From Pseudotamlana haliotis (GTDB taxonomy: Bacteria; Bacteroidota; Bacteroidia; Flavobacteriales; Flavobacteriaceae): a DNA stretch of 64,000 nucleotides. Shown here one piece after another: positions 24,647 to 33,217 of the stretch. The position numbers were made by a program, and so were the translations under genes. The stretch lies in contig NZ_WAAT01000025.1 of assembly GCF_008806375.1 (NCBI RefSeq), forward strand, positions 1 to 64,000, read 5' to 3'. The notes beneath the pieces were generated by a model that had not been told where the DNA came from, searched no databases, and was given only the letters and a program-made list of their open reading frames with translations. The number at the start of each line of letters is the position of its first letter. The first letter of the stretch is position 1.

Positions 24647-25669
24647 ATGATTAAAACAGACGTACAACAAGCGCTTCAACATAAAATAGATACGAAAACC
24701 AAACCATTAGGTGCTTTAGGTAAATTGGAAACATTAGCCTTTAAAATTGGAAGCATTCAAAATACCGAAACGCCTACAATAGCTAAACCAGCCATTATTG
24801 TTTTTGCAGGAGATCATGGCATTGCTTCAAAGGGCGAAGTGAATCCGTTTCCTCAGGAAGTTACGGCTCAAATGGTCTATAATTTTGTAAATGGTGGCGC
24901 TGCCATAAACGTATTCAGTAAAACAAACGACATCGAATTAAAGGTGGTTGATGCTGGTGTTAATCATGAATTTGGTGCTGACTTAAACATCATAAATGCT
25001 AAAATAGCCTTAGGCACGAAAAATTACCAAGAAGAACCTGCCATGACCTCAACTCAATGTACCGATGCTATGAGAAAAGCGGGTGATATTGTTGAAAACC
25101 TTCATAAAAACGGCTGTAACACCGTTGGTTTTGGCGAAATGGGCATTAGTAATACGTCTTCCGCAGCCTTATTAATGAGCTATTTCACAAAAATACCCAT
25201 TGAAGACTGTGTGGGCTCAGGAACTGGATTAGATTCTGAAGGTATTTCAAAAAAAGGAAAAATTCTTTCTGAAGTTTATGAAAAGCATCAACCAAAATCT
25301 GCCGAAGAAGCGCTTGCTACTTTTGGAGGTTTTGAAATCGCCATGCTTTGTGGCGCTATTTTAAAAGCATATGAATTAAATATGGTGATTGTTATAGATG
25401 GTTTTATTGTGACTTCGGCACTACTTGCTGCTCAAGCCATAAACCCTAAAGTTCTAGAGTCCTGCGTTTTTGCGCACAGTTCTAATGAGCAAGGCCACAA
25501 AAACATGCTAGAATTTTTAAATGCCGACCCCCTTTTAGCTTTGGGCTTAAGATTGGGTGAAGGCACAGGAGCCGCTTTAGCCATTCCGTTGTTACGGGCT
25601 TCTGTAGATTTTTTAAATAACATGGCAAGTTTTGAAAGTGCTGGAGTAAGCGGAGAATCTGAAAACTAA
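24647..25669 (+). CDS. cobT: Nicotinate-nucleotide-dimethylbenzimidazole phosphoribosyltransferase
   Basis: CobT activates the lower-ligand base (dimethylbenzimidazole or a relative) to its alpha-ribotide using nicotinate mononucleotide. It has 340 residues, near the usual 350. Family motifs: TKPLGALGKLE near the start, VFAGDHGIASKGEVNPFPQEVTAQM, GFGEMGISNTSSAA, GTGLDSEGI and, near the C-terminus, LRLGEGTGAALAIPLL with the catalytic Glu. It begins 4 nt after cobU, within one operon. Which base it prefers cannot be told from sequence. Confidence 0.96.
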   Translation: MIKTDVQQALQHKIDTKTKPLGALGKLETLAFKIGSIQNTETPTIAKPAIIVFAGDHGIASKGEVNPFPQEVTAQMVYNFVNGGAAINVFSKTNDIELKVVDAGVNHEFGADLNIINAKIALGTKNYQEEPAMTSTQCTDAMRKAGDIVENLHKNGCNTVGFGEMGISNTSSAALLMSYFTKIPIEDCVGSGTGLDSEGISKKGKILSEVYEKHQPKSAEEALATFGGFEIAMLCGAILKAYELNMVIVIDGFIVTSALLAAQAINPKVLESCVFAHSSNEQGHKNMLEFLNADPLLALGLRLGEGTGAALAIPLLRASVDFLNNMASFESAGVSGESEN

Positions 25670-25673
25670 AACC

Positions 25674-26435
25674 ATGAAAAGAGAGTTTCAAATATTTCTA
25701 ACAGCCATCATGTTTTTCACCCGAATTCCTTGTCCGAAATGGGTCAATCATGAACCTGAGTTTTTAACCAAAAGCTCTAAATATTTTTCTTTAGTTGGCA
25801 TTATTGTAGGCAGCATAGGCGCCCTTATTTACTTTGGGGCTTCTTTTATTTTTTCTACGGAAATTGCTATCGCTTTAAGTATGGTAGCCACTATTTATGC
25901 TACAGGTGCTTTTCATGAAGATGGTTTTGCCGATGTTTGTGATGGCCTTGGTGGCGGATGGACCAAAGAGAAAATCTTACTCATTATGAAGGATTCCCGA
26001 TTGGGAACCTACGGCGCAGCGGGATTAGGCTTAATTCTGGGCATAAAATTTTTAGCGCTTTCCGACCAACCTCTAGCTTTAATTCCAATAATTATTATTT
26101 CGGGCCATAGTTTAAGTCGTTTTATTGCAACCACTTTAATTTACACGCATCCATATGTAAGAGATACAGACGATAGCAAAGCCAAACCTGCCGCTAAAAG
26201 CATGAGTTTTTCCATGTTGCTTATTAGCGCCATTTTTGGTATCACTCCCCTATTCTTTTTTAAAACGCCTCTTATTTTCTTAACTATTATTCCCTGTTAT
26301 TTATCTAAAATGTTTTTAGCAGCGAAGTTTAAAAAATGGCTTGGCGGACAAACGGGCGATTGTGCTGGAGCCGTACAACAATTTTCTGAAGTTATCTTTT
26401 ACTTAAGTGCTCTAGCCTTATGGAAATTTATCTAA
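25674..26435 (+). CDS. cobS: Adenosylcobinamide-GDP ribazoletransferase (cobalamin synthase)
   Basis: CobS is the inner-membrane enzyme that joins AdoCbi-GDP to the alpha-ribazole ligand, completing the cobalamin backbone. It has 253 residues with about six membrane helices. The N-terminal LTAIMFFTRIPCPKW and the metal-binding motif GAFHEDGFADVCDGLGGGW (about 80-98), then KDSRLGTYGAAGLGL, are diagnostic. The C-terminal GGQTGDCAGAVQQFSE is also conserved. It starts 4 nt after cobT and overlaps cobC by 16 nt, indicating coupled translation. Confidence 0.96.
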   Translation: MKREFQIFLTAIMFFTRIPCPKWVNHEPEFLTKSSKYFSLVGIIVGSIGALIYFGASFIFSTEIAIALSMVATIYATGAFHEDGFADVCDGLGGGWTKEKILLIMKDSRLGTYGAAGLGLILGIKFLALSDQPLALIPIIIISGHSLSRFIATTLIYTHPYVRDTDDSKAKPAAKSMSFSMLLISAIFGITPLFFFKTPLIFLTIIPCYLSKMFLAAKFKKWLGGQTGDCAGAVQQFSEVIFYLSALALWKFI

Positions 26436-26986
26436 TTAGACATACCACACCTGCGGTGGAAAAAGGTATTTGTTACGGGCAAACAGATTTAGAGCTCACT
26501 GAAAATTGCGAGGAAGAATTTGAAGCCATTTTATCAAAACTTCCGAAGGAAAAAGAATTTCAGGTGATTACTAGTCCATTGAAACGTTGTACACAACTCG
26601 CTCAAACATTTAGTAAAACCATCACCTTAGAGCCACGTTTAAAAGAACTTAACTTTGGAGACTGGGAAATGCAAGCTTGGAACGACATACCAGAAGAAGT
26701 GATGAACCCCTGGATGACCGATTTTGTAAATGTTGCCGTTCCAAATGGTGAATCATACGTACAACTCGCTGCCAGGACACAAGCATTCTTTGAAGATTTA
26801 GCTACTTCAAAAAACCAAAAAGACATGATCATTGTCTCCCACGCTGGCCCGATGCGTGCGTTCTTGGCTCATGTATTAGACATTCCGCTTAAGGATTCTT
26901 TTAAAATAAAAATACAATACGGCGATGTGTTTCATTTGAAATTAGTTCATGAAAATTTTCAGTTGATAACGACTGTTGAATTGTAA
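26420..26986 (+). CDS. cobC: Alpha-ribazole phosphatase, histidine phosphatase family
   Basis: A 188-residue phosphatase that would remove phosphate from alpha-ribazole 5'-phosphate or from cobalamin 5'-phosphate. The phosphate-accepting His is in LIRHTTP (about 5-11), where the usual RHG reads RHT. Further family residues are GQTDLELTE, SPLKRCTQLAQTF, the Glu of LKELNFGDWEMQAW, and the second His in VSHAGPMRAFL. It overlaps cobS by 16 nt and ends the operon. Context separates it from phosphoglycerate mutase-like relatives. Confidence 0.9.
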   Translation: MEIYLIRHTTPAVEKGICYGQTDLELTENCEEEFEAILSKLPKEKEFQVITSPLKRCTQLAQTFSKTITLEPRLKELNFGDWEMQAWNDIPEEVMNPWMTDFVNVAVPNGESYVQLAARTQAFFEDLATSKNQKDMIIVSHAGPMRAFLAHVLDIPLKDSFKIKIQYGDVFHLKLVHENFQLITTVEL

Positions 26987-27480
26987 TAATTCAACAAACT
27001 ATTAAATTGAATTTTAATTTCAGTGTAAGGCCGAGCAGTTACGAAACAGCAATTTCACAGGTGTTCGAACGGAATCGAGAACAATTATGAATATAGCTTT
27101 CCTTACTAATGAGAAATTGAAAACACAGTAACTACTAAGGCTTTTAAAGTAAAAAATCAACCATAATAATACTAACAAGACTGCTTTTCGACTCGAAGAT
27201 CGTTACAAAACAGCAATTTTACAGGTGTTCGAGCGGAGTCGAGAACATTTATGAATATAGCCTTCCTTACTAATGAGAAATTGAAGATTCAGTAAATTCT
27301 AAGGCTTTTAAAGTAAAAATTAACCATAATAATACTAACAAGACCGCTTCTCGACTTCGCTCGAAGACCGTTACGAAACAGCAATTTTACAGGTGTTCGA
27401 GCGGAGTCGAGAACAATTACTCAAAAAAAAACAATAACCCTTTTTATGCTACAAATAACAAACACATATTTTCGAACGCA
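26987..27480. other. Gene-free stretch between cobC and DUF71 copy B
   Basis: It contains the second palindrome cluster (27038-27413). Outside that, AT-rich DNA without a coding frame or clear terminator was seen. Confidence 0.75.
27038..27413. repeat. Second cluster of the palindromic (REPIN-like) family
   Basis: Two units of 164 and 168 nt (27038-27201 and 27202-27369) and the start of a third carry the same arms as the left-end array: forward arms at 27064-27081, 27228-27245 and 27396-27413, a reverse arm at 27348-27365, and a degenerate one near 27185-27197. The hairpin loops start GTTACGAAACAGC and the stems are extended by ACC/GGT. Compared with the left-end array the cluster is in reverse orientation, and its filler (about 100 nt, containing TTATGAATATAGC) is unrelated. 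No GIY-YIG gene is present here. Confidence 0.88.
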
Positions 27481-28131
27481 TTAACCTTTAAGCTGCAAAA
27501 CAGCAAAATTATAATTACTAGAAACTGTTTTTTCAACATTCTCTACTTCTACTTTATTTTTAAAAAACGGTGCATTAACCACCAAGGTATGAAACTCCCC
27601 ATTTTCGCCACAGGCATCAATCCCTTTGTTTTCCAGTTCTTCTACTAAATCTGCGGTAATGGTTCTCCCCAAATAATCAGGCCCTAAGGCTTGATTACAG
27701 GATACAATCATGGCTTCAATACCGGCTTCAATCATTTCTAAAACCAAGGCTCTTCTGTTTCCTTGCCATAAAGGTAAAAGGGCTTCTAATTGCGCTGCTG
27801 CAGAAACTTTTTCTTCCCAAGCGCGATGTGATTCAATATCGATATCACCGAAAACTGCATGAGATACGGGATAACTTTTAGTGAGAGCTTGTAGATTTTT
27901 TATGTATTTCACCTCGTAGTCCGTCCAAGTACTGCTAAAAAAATGAATTGGCAACCCTAAAGCTTCGGACTGTGCTTGCAAAATATTTTTAGGAATGCCG
28001 TGCGACCTAGAGCGATCGCCAAATTCATTCATCACATTTAGAAGTACTGCTGGTTTATAGCCTAGTTTTATTGCTTGATAAAAGGCATAACAACTGTCTT
28101 TACCACCACTCCAAGAACATAAAAAATTCAT
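27481..28131 (-). CDS. DUF71/COG2102 PP-loop ATPase, copy B (B12-cluster copy)
   Basis: A 216-residue PP-loop ATP-pyrophosphatase, 27 residues shorter than copy A. The PP-loop is SGGKDS (8-13), the HAVFGDIDIESHRAWEE stretch contributes the active site, and CGENGEFHT is at 174-182. It lies inside the B12 region, between cobC and the BtuFCD-like importer, on the opposite strand to both. Comparative genomics of DUF71 has predicted a role for a bacterial subgroup in B12 salvage; adenylation-driven amide formation on the corrinoid would fit the family chemistry but is inference. Annotation as diphthine-ammonia ligase would be misleading. Confidence 0.87.
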   Translation of the reverse strand: MNFLCSWSGGKDSCYAFYQAIKLGYKPAVLLNVMNEFGDRSRSHGIPKNILQAQSEALGLPIHFFSSTWTDYEVKYIKNLQALTKSYPVSHAVFGDIDIESHRAWEEKVSAAAQLEALLPLWQGNRRALVLEMIEAGIEAMIVSCNQALGPDYLGRTITADLVEELENKGIDACGENGEFHTLVVNAPFFKNKVEVENVEKTVSSNYNFAVLQLKG

Positions 28132-28217
28132 GTATTTTTATTTAATTTGCTCAAAAGTAAGCTTCGACCTATCGAAATACAAAAAAATTAATGACCTTTG
28201 AACTTCAATTATAATCC

Positions 28218-29357
28218 ATGCGTTTTTTTATTTTACTCTCCCTCAGCCTTCTTTTTTTAACCTCTTGCAAGGATGAAAAAAAAGACAACAATCCCAATTC
28301 TGGTGTACAAGTAACCCCAGAAAATCTTAAATATGCTAAAGGGTTTAGCATTAAAAATCATAAAAATCACACCGAAATCGTCGTCACTTCGCCATGGCCC
28401 CAAAGCCAGGATGCCTTTCGCTATATTTTAGTCGATAACGAAGAAGACATTCCCAAGTTTGTTGAAGCTGCTATCGTCATTCTACGTCCCATAGGCAAAG
28501 TGGTGGCTATGTCTACCACCAATATTCCGGCTTTAGAATATTTAAACCTTGAAAACCGTTTAGTAGGTTTCCCTGGAACGAAATACATTTCTTCAGAAAA
28601 AACAAGAACACTCATTGATGAGGGCACCATCAAAGACTTGAACAACGACTTAGAAATTAATATGGAGTTGTTTCTGGAACTCCAACCTGATATCGTCATT
28701 GCGTTTACCGTAAATGGAAAGAACAAATCACTAAAACAGATTGAAAAATATGGTTTTCCAATAGTTTTAGATGGCTCATGGACCGAAGAACACCCTCTAG
28801 GTCGTGCCGAATGGATTAAGTTTTTAGGTGCTATTTTCAACAAACAAGACGAAGCAAATGCCCTTTTTGAAGACATTGAAGCCGATTATTTAGAAGCCAA
28901 ACAATTAGCCTTGGAAGTCAATGAAAAACCTATTATTTTTTCAGGGTCTATGTTTAACGATGTGTGGAATGTTCCTGGCGGACGCAGTTATATGGCCCAA
29001 TATTTTCATGATGCCAACACCAATTATTTATGGAAAGACGACACCTCAAACGGCAGTATTCAACTCAATTTTGAAAATGTTTTAGAACACGCTCAACAGG
29101 CTGATTTATGGATCGGCGGAGGGTCATTTCAAACCCTTGAAGCCATGAAAAACAGCCATAAAGGCTATAGTTATTTTGATGCTTATAAAAACAAAAACAT
29201 CTATACCTATACTAAAAAAATTGGTCCGAAAGGGGGGCTTATGTTTTATGAACTTGGTCCTTTACGTCCGGACCTTATCCTTAAAGACATCATCAACATT
29301 TCACATCCAGGGTTATTAGATGATTATGATAATTATTTTTTTAAACGCCTAGACTAG
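28218..29357 (+). CDS. btuF: Corrinoid ABC transporter substrate-binding lipoprotein, BtuF-like
   Basis: A 379-residue lipoprotein (lipobox LTSC, Cys17) of the Peripl_BP_2 class that binds B12, haem or siderophores. Fold elements: GKVVAMSTTNIPALEYLNLENRLVGF at the first lobe, LFLELQPDIVIAFT and GFPIVLDGSWTEEHPLGRAEWIKFLG at the hinge and second lobe, ending LGPLRPDLILKDIINISHP. It is longer than E. coli BtuF because of an N-terminal extension. It leads a three-gene operon with the permease and ATPase. Substrate assignment rests on the cob context, since the family is promiscuous. Confidence 0.85.
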   Translation: MRFFILLSLSLLFLTSCKDEKKDNNPNSGVQVTPENLKYAKGFSIKNHKNHTEIVVTSPWPQSQDAFRYILVDNEEDIPKFVEAAIVILRPIGKVVAMSTTNIPALEYLNLENRLVGFPGTKYISSEKTRTLIDEGTIKDLNNDLEINMELFLELQPDIVIAFTVNGKNKSLKQIEKYGFPIVLDGSWTEEHPLGRAEWIKFLGAIFNKQDEANALFEDIEADYLEAKQLALEVNEKPIIFSGSMFNDVWNVPGGRSYMAQYFHDANTNYLWKDDTSNGSIQLNFENVLEHAQQADLWIGGGSFQTLEAMKNSHKGYSYFDAYKNKNIYTYTKKIGPKGGLMFYELGPLRPDLILKDIINISHPGLLDDYDNYFFKRLD

Positions 29358-30386
29358 TTGCAAAACACTAAAAGATACCAACTGATATTTTTAGCACTCA
29401 TCTTGCTACTTGTTCTATGCTTTTTTGTGAACATAAGCTTGGGATCTATTTCTATTCCTAACGCCGAAATTATTCAAACCATTTTCGGAACCTCTAAAAA
29501 CATTTCGTGGCATCACATCATTATCGATTACAGAATCCCAAAAGCCTTTACGGCTATTATTGTGGGTTCTGGCTTAGGTATTTCTGGCCTTATGATGCAA
29601 ACCCTATTTAGGAACCCTTTGGCTGGGCCCTTTGTTTTGGGTATAACCTCTGGTGCGAGTTTAGGGGTCGCTATAGTAACTATGGGAACGTCCTTGTTTG
29701 GTGGTTTACTTTTAGGGGTTTTAGCTTCCAAATGGACCTTAGTTATGGCAGCCACTTTAGGGAGTTTTTTAGTATTACTTACCGTATTAATTGTGTCAAC
29801 ACGGGTTCGTGATGCTATGGCGATTTTAATTATCGGACTCATGTTTGGAAGCATTTCTGGTGCTGTAGTAAACGTGTTATCTTATTTTAGTTCTGCCGAA
29901 GAATTACAACAGTATTTCTTTTGGGGTTTTGGTAGCTTAGGCAATTTATCTTGGAATGAATTACTTATTCTTTTTGTACTCTATGCTTTAGGCATCCTGT
30001 TAAGTTTGGGCGCCATAAAAAGCTTAAACTCTCTATTATTAGGTGAAAATTATGCTAAAAGTTTAGGCTTAGACATAAAAAAAAGCAGATTACTAATCAT
30101 CACATCAACCAGTTTGTTAGCTGGAACTATTACGGCTTTTGCTGGTCCTATTGCCTTTATTGGTTTGGCAATTCCGCACATTACAAGACAGGTTTTTAGC
30201 ACTTCAAATCATAAAATATTATTACCCGCTGTCTTTTTATTTGGAGCTATTATCATGCTAATTTGCGACAGCATTGCTCAATTACCATCAAGTGATTATA
30301 CCTTACCTATTAATGCGATTACCTCTTTAATTGGTGCGCCTGTAGTGATTTGGTTATTGGTTAGAAAACGAAAAATGATGTTTTAA
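29358..30386 (+). CDS. btuC: FecCD-family ABC permease, BtuC-like
   Basis: A 342-residue inner-membrane permease with about ten helices. FecCD motifs include YRIPKAFTAIIVGSGLGISGLMMQ, NPLAGPFVLGITSGASLGVA and GPIAFIGLAIPHITRQ; SLGAIKSLNSLLLGENYAKSLGL contains the coupling region for the ATPase. The TTG at 29358 directly follows the TAG stop of btuF with no gap, implying coupled translation. With the neighbours it forms the corrinoid importer predicted by context; an iron-siderophore substrate is the alternative. Confidence 0.87.
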   Translation: MQNTKRYQLIFLALILLLVLCFFVNISLGSISIPNAEIIQTIFGTSKNISWHHIIIDYRIPKAFTAIIVGSGLGISGLMMQTLFRNPLAGPFVLGITSGASLGVAIVTMGTSLFGGLLLGVLASKWTLVMAATLGSFLVLLTVLIVSTRVRDAMAILIIGLMFGSISGAVVNVLSYFSSAEELQQYFFWGFGSLGNLSWNELLILFVLYALGILLSLGAIKSLNSLLLGENYAKSLGLDIKKSRLLIITSTSLLAGTITAFAGPIAFIGLAIPHITRQVFSTSNHKILLPAVFLFGAIIMLICDSIAQLPSSDYTLPINAITSLIGAPVVIWLLVRKRKMMF

Positions 30387-31180
30387 TGGCAGATTCTAAC
30401 ACACATATCGTTTTAAAAACCGAAGATTTATCAATTGGTTACCGCAGTAAAAAGGACACAACTGTTATTGCTTCCAACATCAATATTGCATTACAAAAAG
30501 GTGAATTGGTTGGTTTAATTGGCGCTAACGGTATTGGAAAATCCACACTTTTACGTTCACTTACAAACGTACAACCTAAATTAAGCGGTGGTATTTCAAT
30601 TAACGATAAAGCTTTAGAATCGCATTCAAATTTAGAATTAGCCAAAGTTTTAAGTTTGGTACTTACTGAAAAGTTAGCCTCTAAAAACCTCACTGTTTTT
30701 GAACTGGTAGCTTTAGGAAGACAGCCCTACACGAATTGGATTGGGAGTTTTTCTAATGAAGATATCCACATGATTAATACCGCGCTTAAGCAAATAAACA
30801 TTGAAAACCTTAAAGACAAAAAGTGTTTTGAATTGAGTGATGGCCAGCTTCAAAAAGTCATGATAGCTAGAGCTTTAGCCCAAGATACCGATTTAATCAT
30901 TTTAGATGAACCCACCACCCATCTAGATATGTATCATAAAGCCTATATTTTAAAGCTGCTTCAAAAATTGGCTAAAGACACTCAAAAAACCATTTTATTT
31001 TCATCTCATGAAATTGATTTAGCCATTCAGCTTTGCGATAAATTGATTGTGATGACTCATGATACGGTGGTTTCAGATGAACCCTGCAACCTCATTTCTA
31101 AAGGCACTTTCGACAGTCTCTTCCCAAAAGATTTAATTGCTTTTGATGCGAATACAGGAACTTTTAAGGTGAAAAAATAA
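30386..31180 (+). CDS. btuD: ABC transporter ATPase, BtuD-like
   Basis: A 264-residue ATPase of the FecE/BtuD class. Walker A is GANGIGKST (46-54), the signature loop reads LSDGQLQKVMIARAL (an Asp replaces the usual Gly) and Walker B is LIILDEPTTHLD, followed by the H-loop in FSSHEIDLA. Its ATG shares a base with the stop of the permease gene (TAATG). It drives import through the BtuC-like permease and closes the operon. No terminator was clear in the following 127 nt. Confidence 0.9.
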   Translation: MADSNTHIVLKTEDLSIGYRSKKDTTVIASNINIALQKGELVGLIGANGIGKSTLLRSLTNVQPKLSGGISINDKALESHSNLELAKVLSLVLTEKLASKNLTVFELVALGRQPYTNWIGSFSNEDIHMINTALKQINIENLKDKKCFELSDGQLQKVMIARALAQDTDLIILDEPTTHLDMYHKAYILKLLQKLAKDTQKTILFSSHEIDLAIQLCDKLIVMTHDTVVSDEPCNLISKGTFDSLFPKDLIAFDANTGTFKVKK

Positions 31181-31307
31181 AAAGCATAAGCTATTTTTTG
31201 TATCTTTAGTAAGTTCATCATTTCCCCGTTTTAAACTCTACCTTATGACACCTATAAATTCTATTTGCAGATAAATAGCTGTTTTCGTTTGGTTTAAATT
31301 CGGAATT

Positions 31308-33032
31308 ATGAAAAGTAAACTTATTATCTTCTTAGCATCCCTCATCCCTATACTATTTTTAACTTTCAATCCTAACAGCAACGATAGTTTTGATTATTCA
31401 AGAAAAGTTGGAACGAACGCTATAAGTTGTACTCCTGCAAAATTTATGCTTACAGGTGTAGATACAACCAAACAAATTGCCCCATTGTTTGAAAACTTAG
31501 GAAACCATAGCTTTAAAGTGACTACTTCAAACGCTTTAGCTCAAAAATTTTTTAACCAAGGACTCAGACTCACTTACGCATTTAATCATGCTGAAGCACA
31601 TCGCTCCTTTATGGAAGCCTCTAGGTTAGACCCCAATTGCGCTATGGCCTTCTGGGGCCAAGCCTATACACTAGGCCCTAACATAAACGATCCATTACCT
31701 GATGATGAACGAAAAATCAAATATAATGAGGCTATTTCTGAAGCAAAAAAACGAATTAGCAACGCTAGTCCTAAAGAACGTACTTTAATCAATGCCCTTT
31801 CAAATAGGTACTCAGAAGACTTAGCTAAGGATGTGTCTGAGCTAAACATGGACTATATGAAAGCCATGAAAAAAGTGGCAAATAACTATGGGGAAGACTC
31901 TGATGTATTAACATTATATGCGGCTTCAGTTATGAACACCGTCCCGTGGAATTATTGGGATAAAGAAGGGATTCCATCTCCTAATATTCAAGATGCTAAA
32001 AATGCCTTAGAGAAAGCCATTCAATTAGATGGCAACAACCCAGGAGCTCATCATTATTACATTCACATGGTAGAACTTCCAAAGCCGGATTTAGCAGTTC
32101 CAAGTGCGGAAAAGCTGGGGGAATTAATGCCTTCCGCAGGACATATAGTACACATGCCTTCTCATATATATATTAGAGTGGGACGCTATAAAGATGCCGT
32201 TCTTGCCAATCAAAAAGCAATTTTAGCTGATGAAGACTACATATCCCAATGTTTTGCTCAAGGTATTTATCCTTTAGGCTATTACCCACATAATATTCAT
32301 TTTTTATGGTCGGCCGCAAGTTTATTAGGAGACAGCAAAACGGCCATTGATGCTGCCAAAAAAACGGCCGAAAAAGTACCTGTAGGCGAAATGAAAGAAC
32401 TTCATTTTTTACAAAATTTTGCAGCAACACCATTGTTAGCCTATACCAGATTTGGTAAATGGAATGACATTTTAACCACACCAAAACCCAATGATGATAT
32501 CAAGCATTTAAAATTAATATGGCATTATGCCAGAGGAATTGCGTTTATTAGAAAAAACAATTTAAAGGAAGCGAAAGAAGAATTAGAAGCTCTTAAAATC
32601 ATGACTACAGACCCGGAATTAGAAGCAAATATGGCAACCGGCTTTGATTCCAGTCAAACCATTGCCAAACTAGCTTATGAAGTTGTCGCTGGGGAACTCG
32701 CCTTTTATTCAGGAGACCAAAAATTAGCCATAACGCACTTAGAAAAGGCGATAACTATAGAAGACGCCTTAGTTTACAATGAACCTGCCGCTTGGTATAT
32801 CCCAACAAGACAAAATTTAGGTCATGTGCTTTTAAAATCTAAAAATTATGCCGAAGCAGAAACCGTTTATCGCGAAGATTTAGAAAACCTTCGCCAAAAT
32901 GGATGGTCTCTAATAGGATTATATCATAGCCTATTGGCACAAGGAAAAACAGATGAAGCAAACGACATTCATAAAGAATTTGATAACGCATGGCGTGACT
33001 CAGACATTATGATAAATTCATCAATATTATAA
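31308..33032 (+). CDS. Exported tetratricopeptide-repeat protein
   Basis: A 574-residue protein with an N-terminal hydrophobic signal (about 1-18) and tetratricopeptide-like repeats along most of its length (FFNQGLRLTYAFNHAEAHRSFMEASRLDPN, AKNALEKAIQLDGNNPGAHHYY, QNLGHVLLKSKNYAEAETVYRED). A His-rich block stands out: AHHYYIHMVE, then SAGHIVHMPSHIYIRVG about 30 residues on, which could bind a metal. No catalytic family is known to me for this arrangement. It is a single-gene unit after the importer operon. Confidence 0.75.
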   Translation: MKSKLIIFLASLIPILFLTFNPNSNDSFDYSRKVGTNAISCTPAKFMLTGVDTTKQIAPLFENLGNHSFKVTTSNALAQKFFNQGLRLTYAFNHAEAHRSFMEASRLDPNCAMAFWGQAYTLGPNINDPLPDDERKIKYNEAISEAKKRISNASPKERTLINALSNRYSEDLAKDVSELNMDYMKAMKKVANNYGEDSDVLTLYAASVMNTVPWNYWDKEGIPSPNIQDAKNALEKAIQLDGNNPGAHHYYIHMVELPKPDLAVPSAEKLGELMPSAGHIVHMPSHIYIRVGRYKDAVLANQKAILADEDYISQCFAQGIYPLGYYPHNIHFLWSAASLLGDSKTAIDAAKKTAEKVPVGEMKELHFLQNFAATPLLAYTRFGKWNDILTTPKPNDDIKHLKLIWHYARGIAFIRKNNLKEAKEELEALKIMTTDPELEANMATGFDSSQTIAKLAYEVVAGELAFYSGDQKLAITHLEKAITIEDALVYNEPAAWYIPTRQNLGHVLLKSKNYAEAETVYREDLENLRQNGWSLIGLYHSLLAQGKTDEANDIHKEFDNAWRDSDIMINSSIL

Positions 33033-33188
33033 AACGTTCATGTTTGCAACCAACTAAACTTTGTTTAATGACTATTAGATTACATAAGAAAATAAGTAGA
33101 TTAACGGTTAAAAAATAAGAATCTATAAAATCAAATTCTAAACTTTAAATCTTCTAGCAGCCAAGTTCTATCTTCAGTTTAAAAAATT

Positions 33189-33196
33189 TATATTTG
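33189..33196 (+). promoter_or_regulatory. -7 promoter box TATATTTG of rmuC
   Basis: TATATTTG matches TAnnTTTG, 21 nt before the rmuC ATG. No clear -33 TTG. Confidence 0.55.
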
Positions 33197-33217
33197 ATTA
33201 TATTTCCTTTTTTTTAA

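Noticed and set aside
28421-28876. 151-codon minus-strand frame inside btuF
   Set aside because: It is antisense to a well-supported binding-protein gene and Ser-rich without motif.
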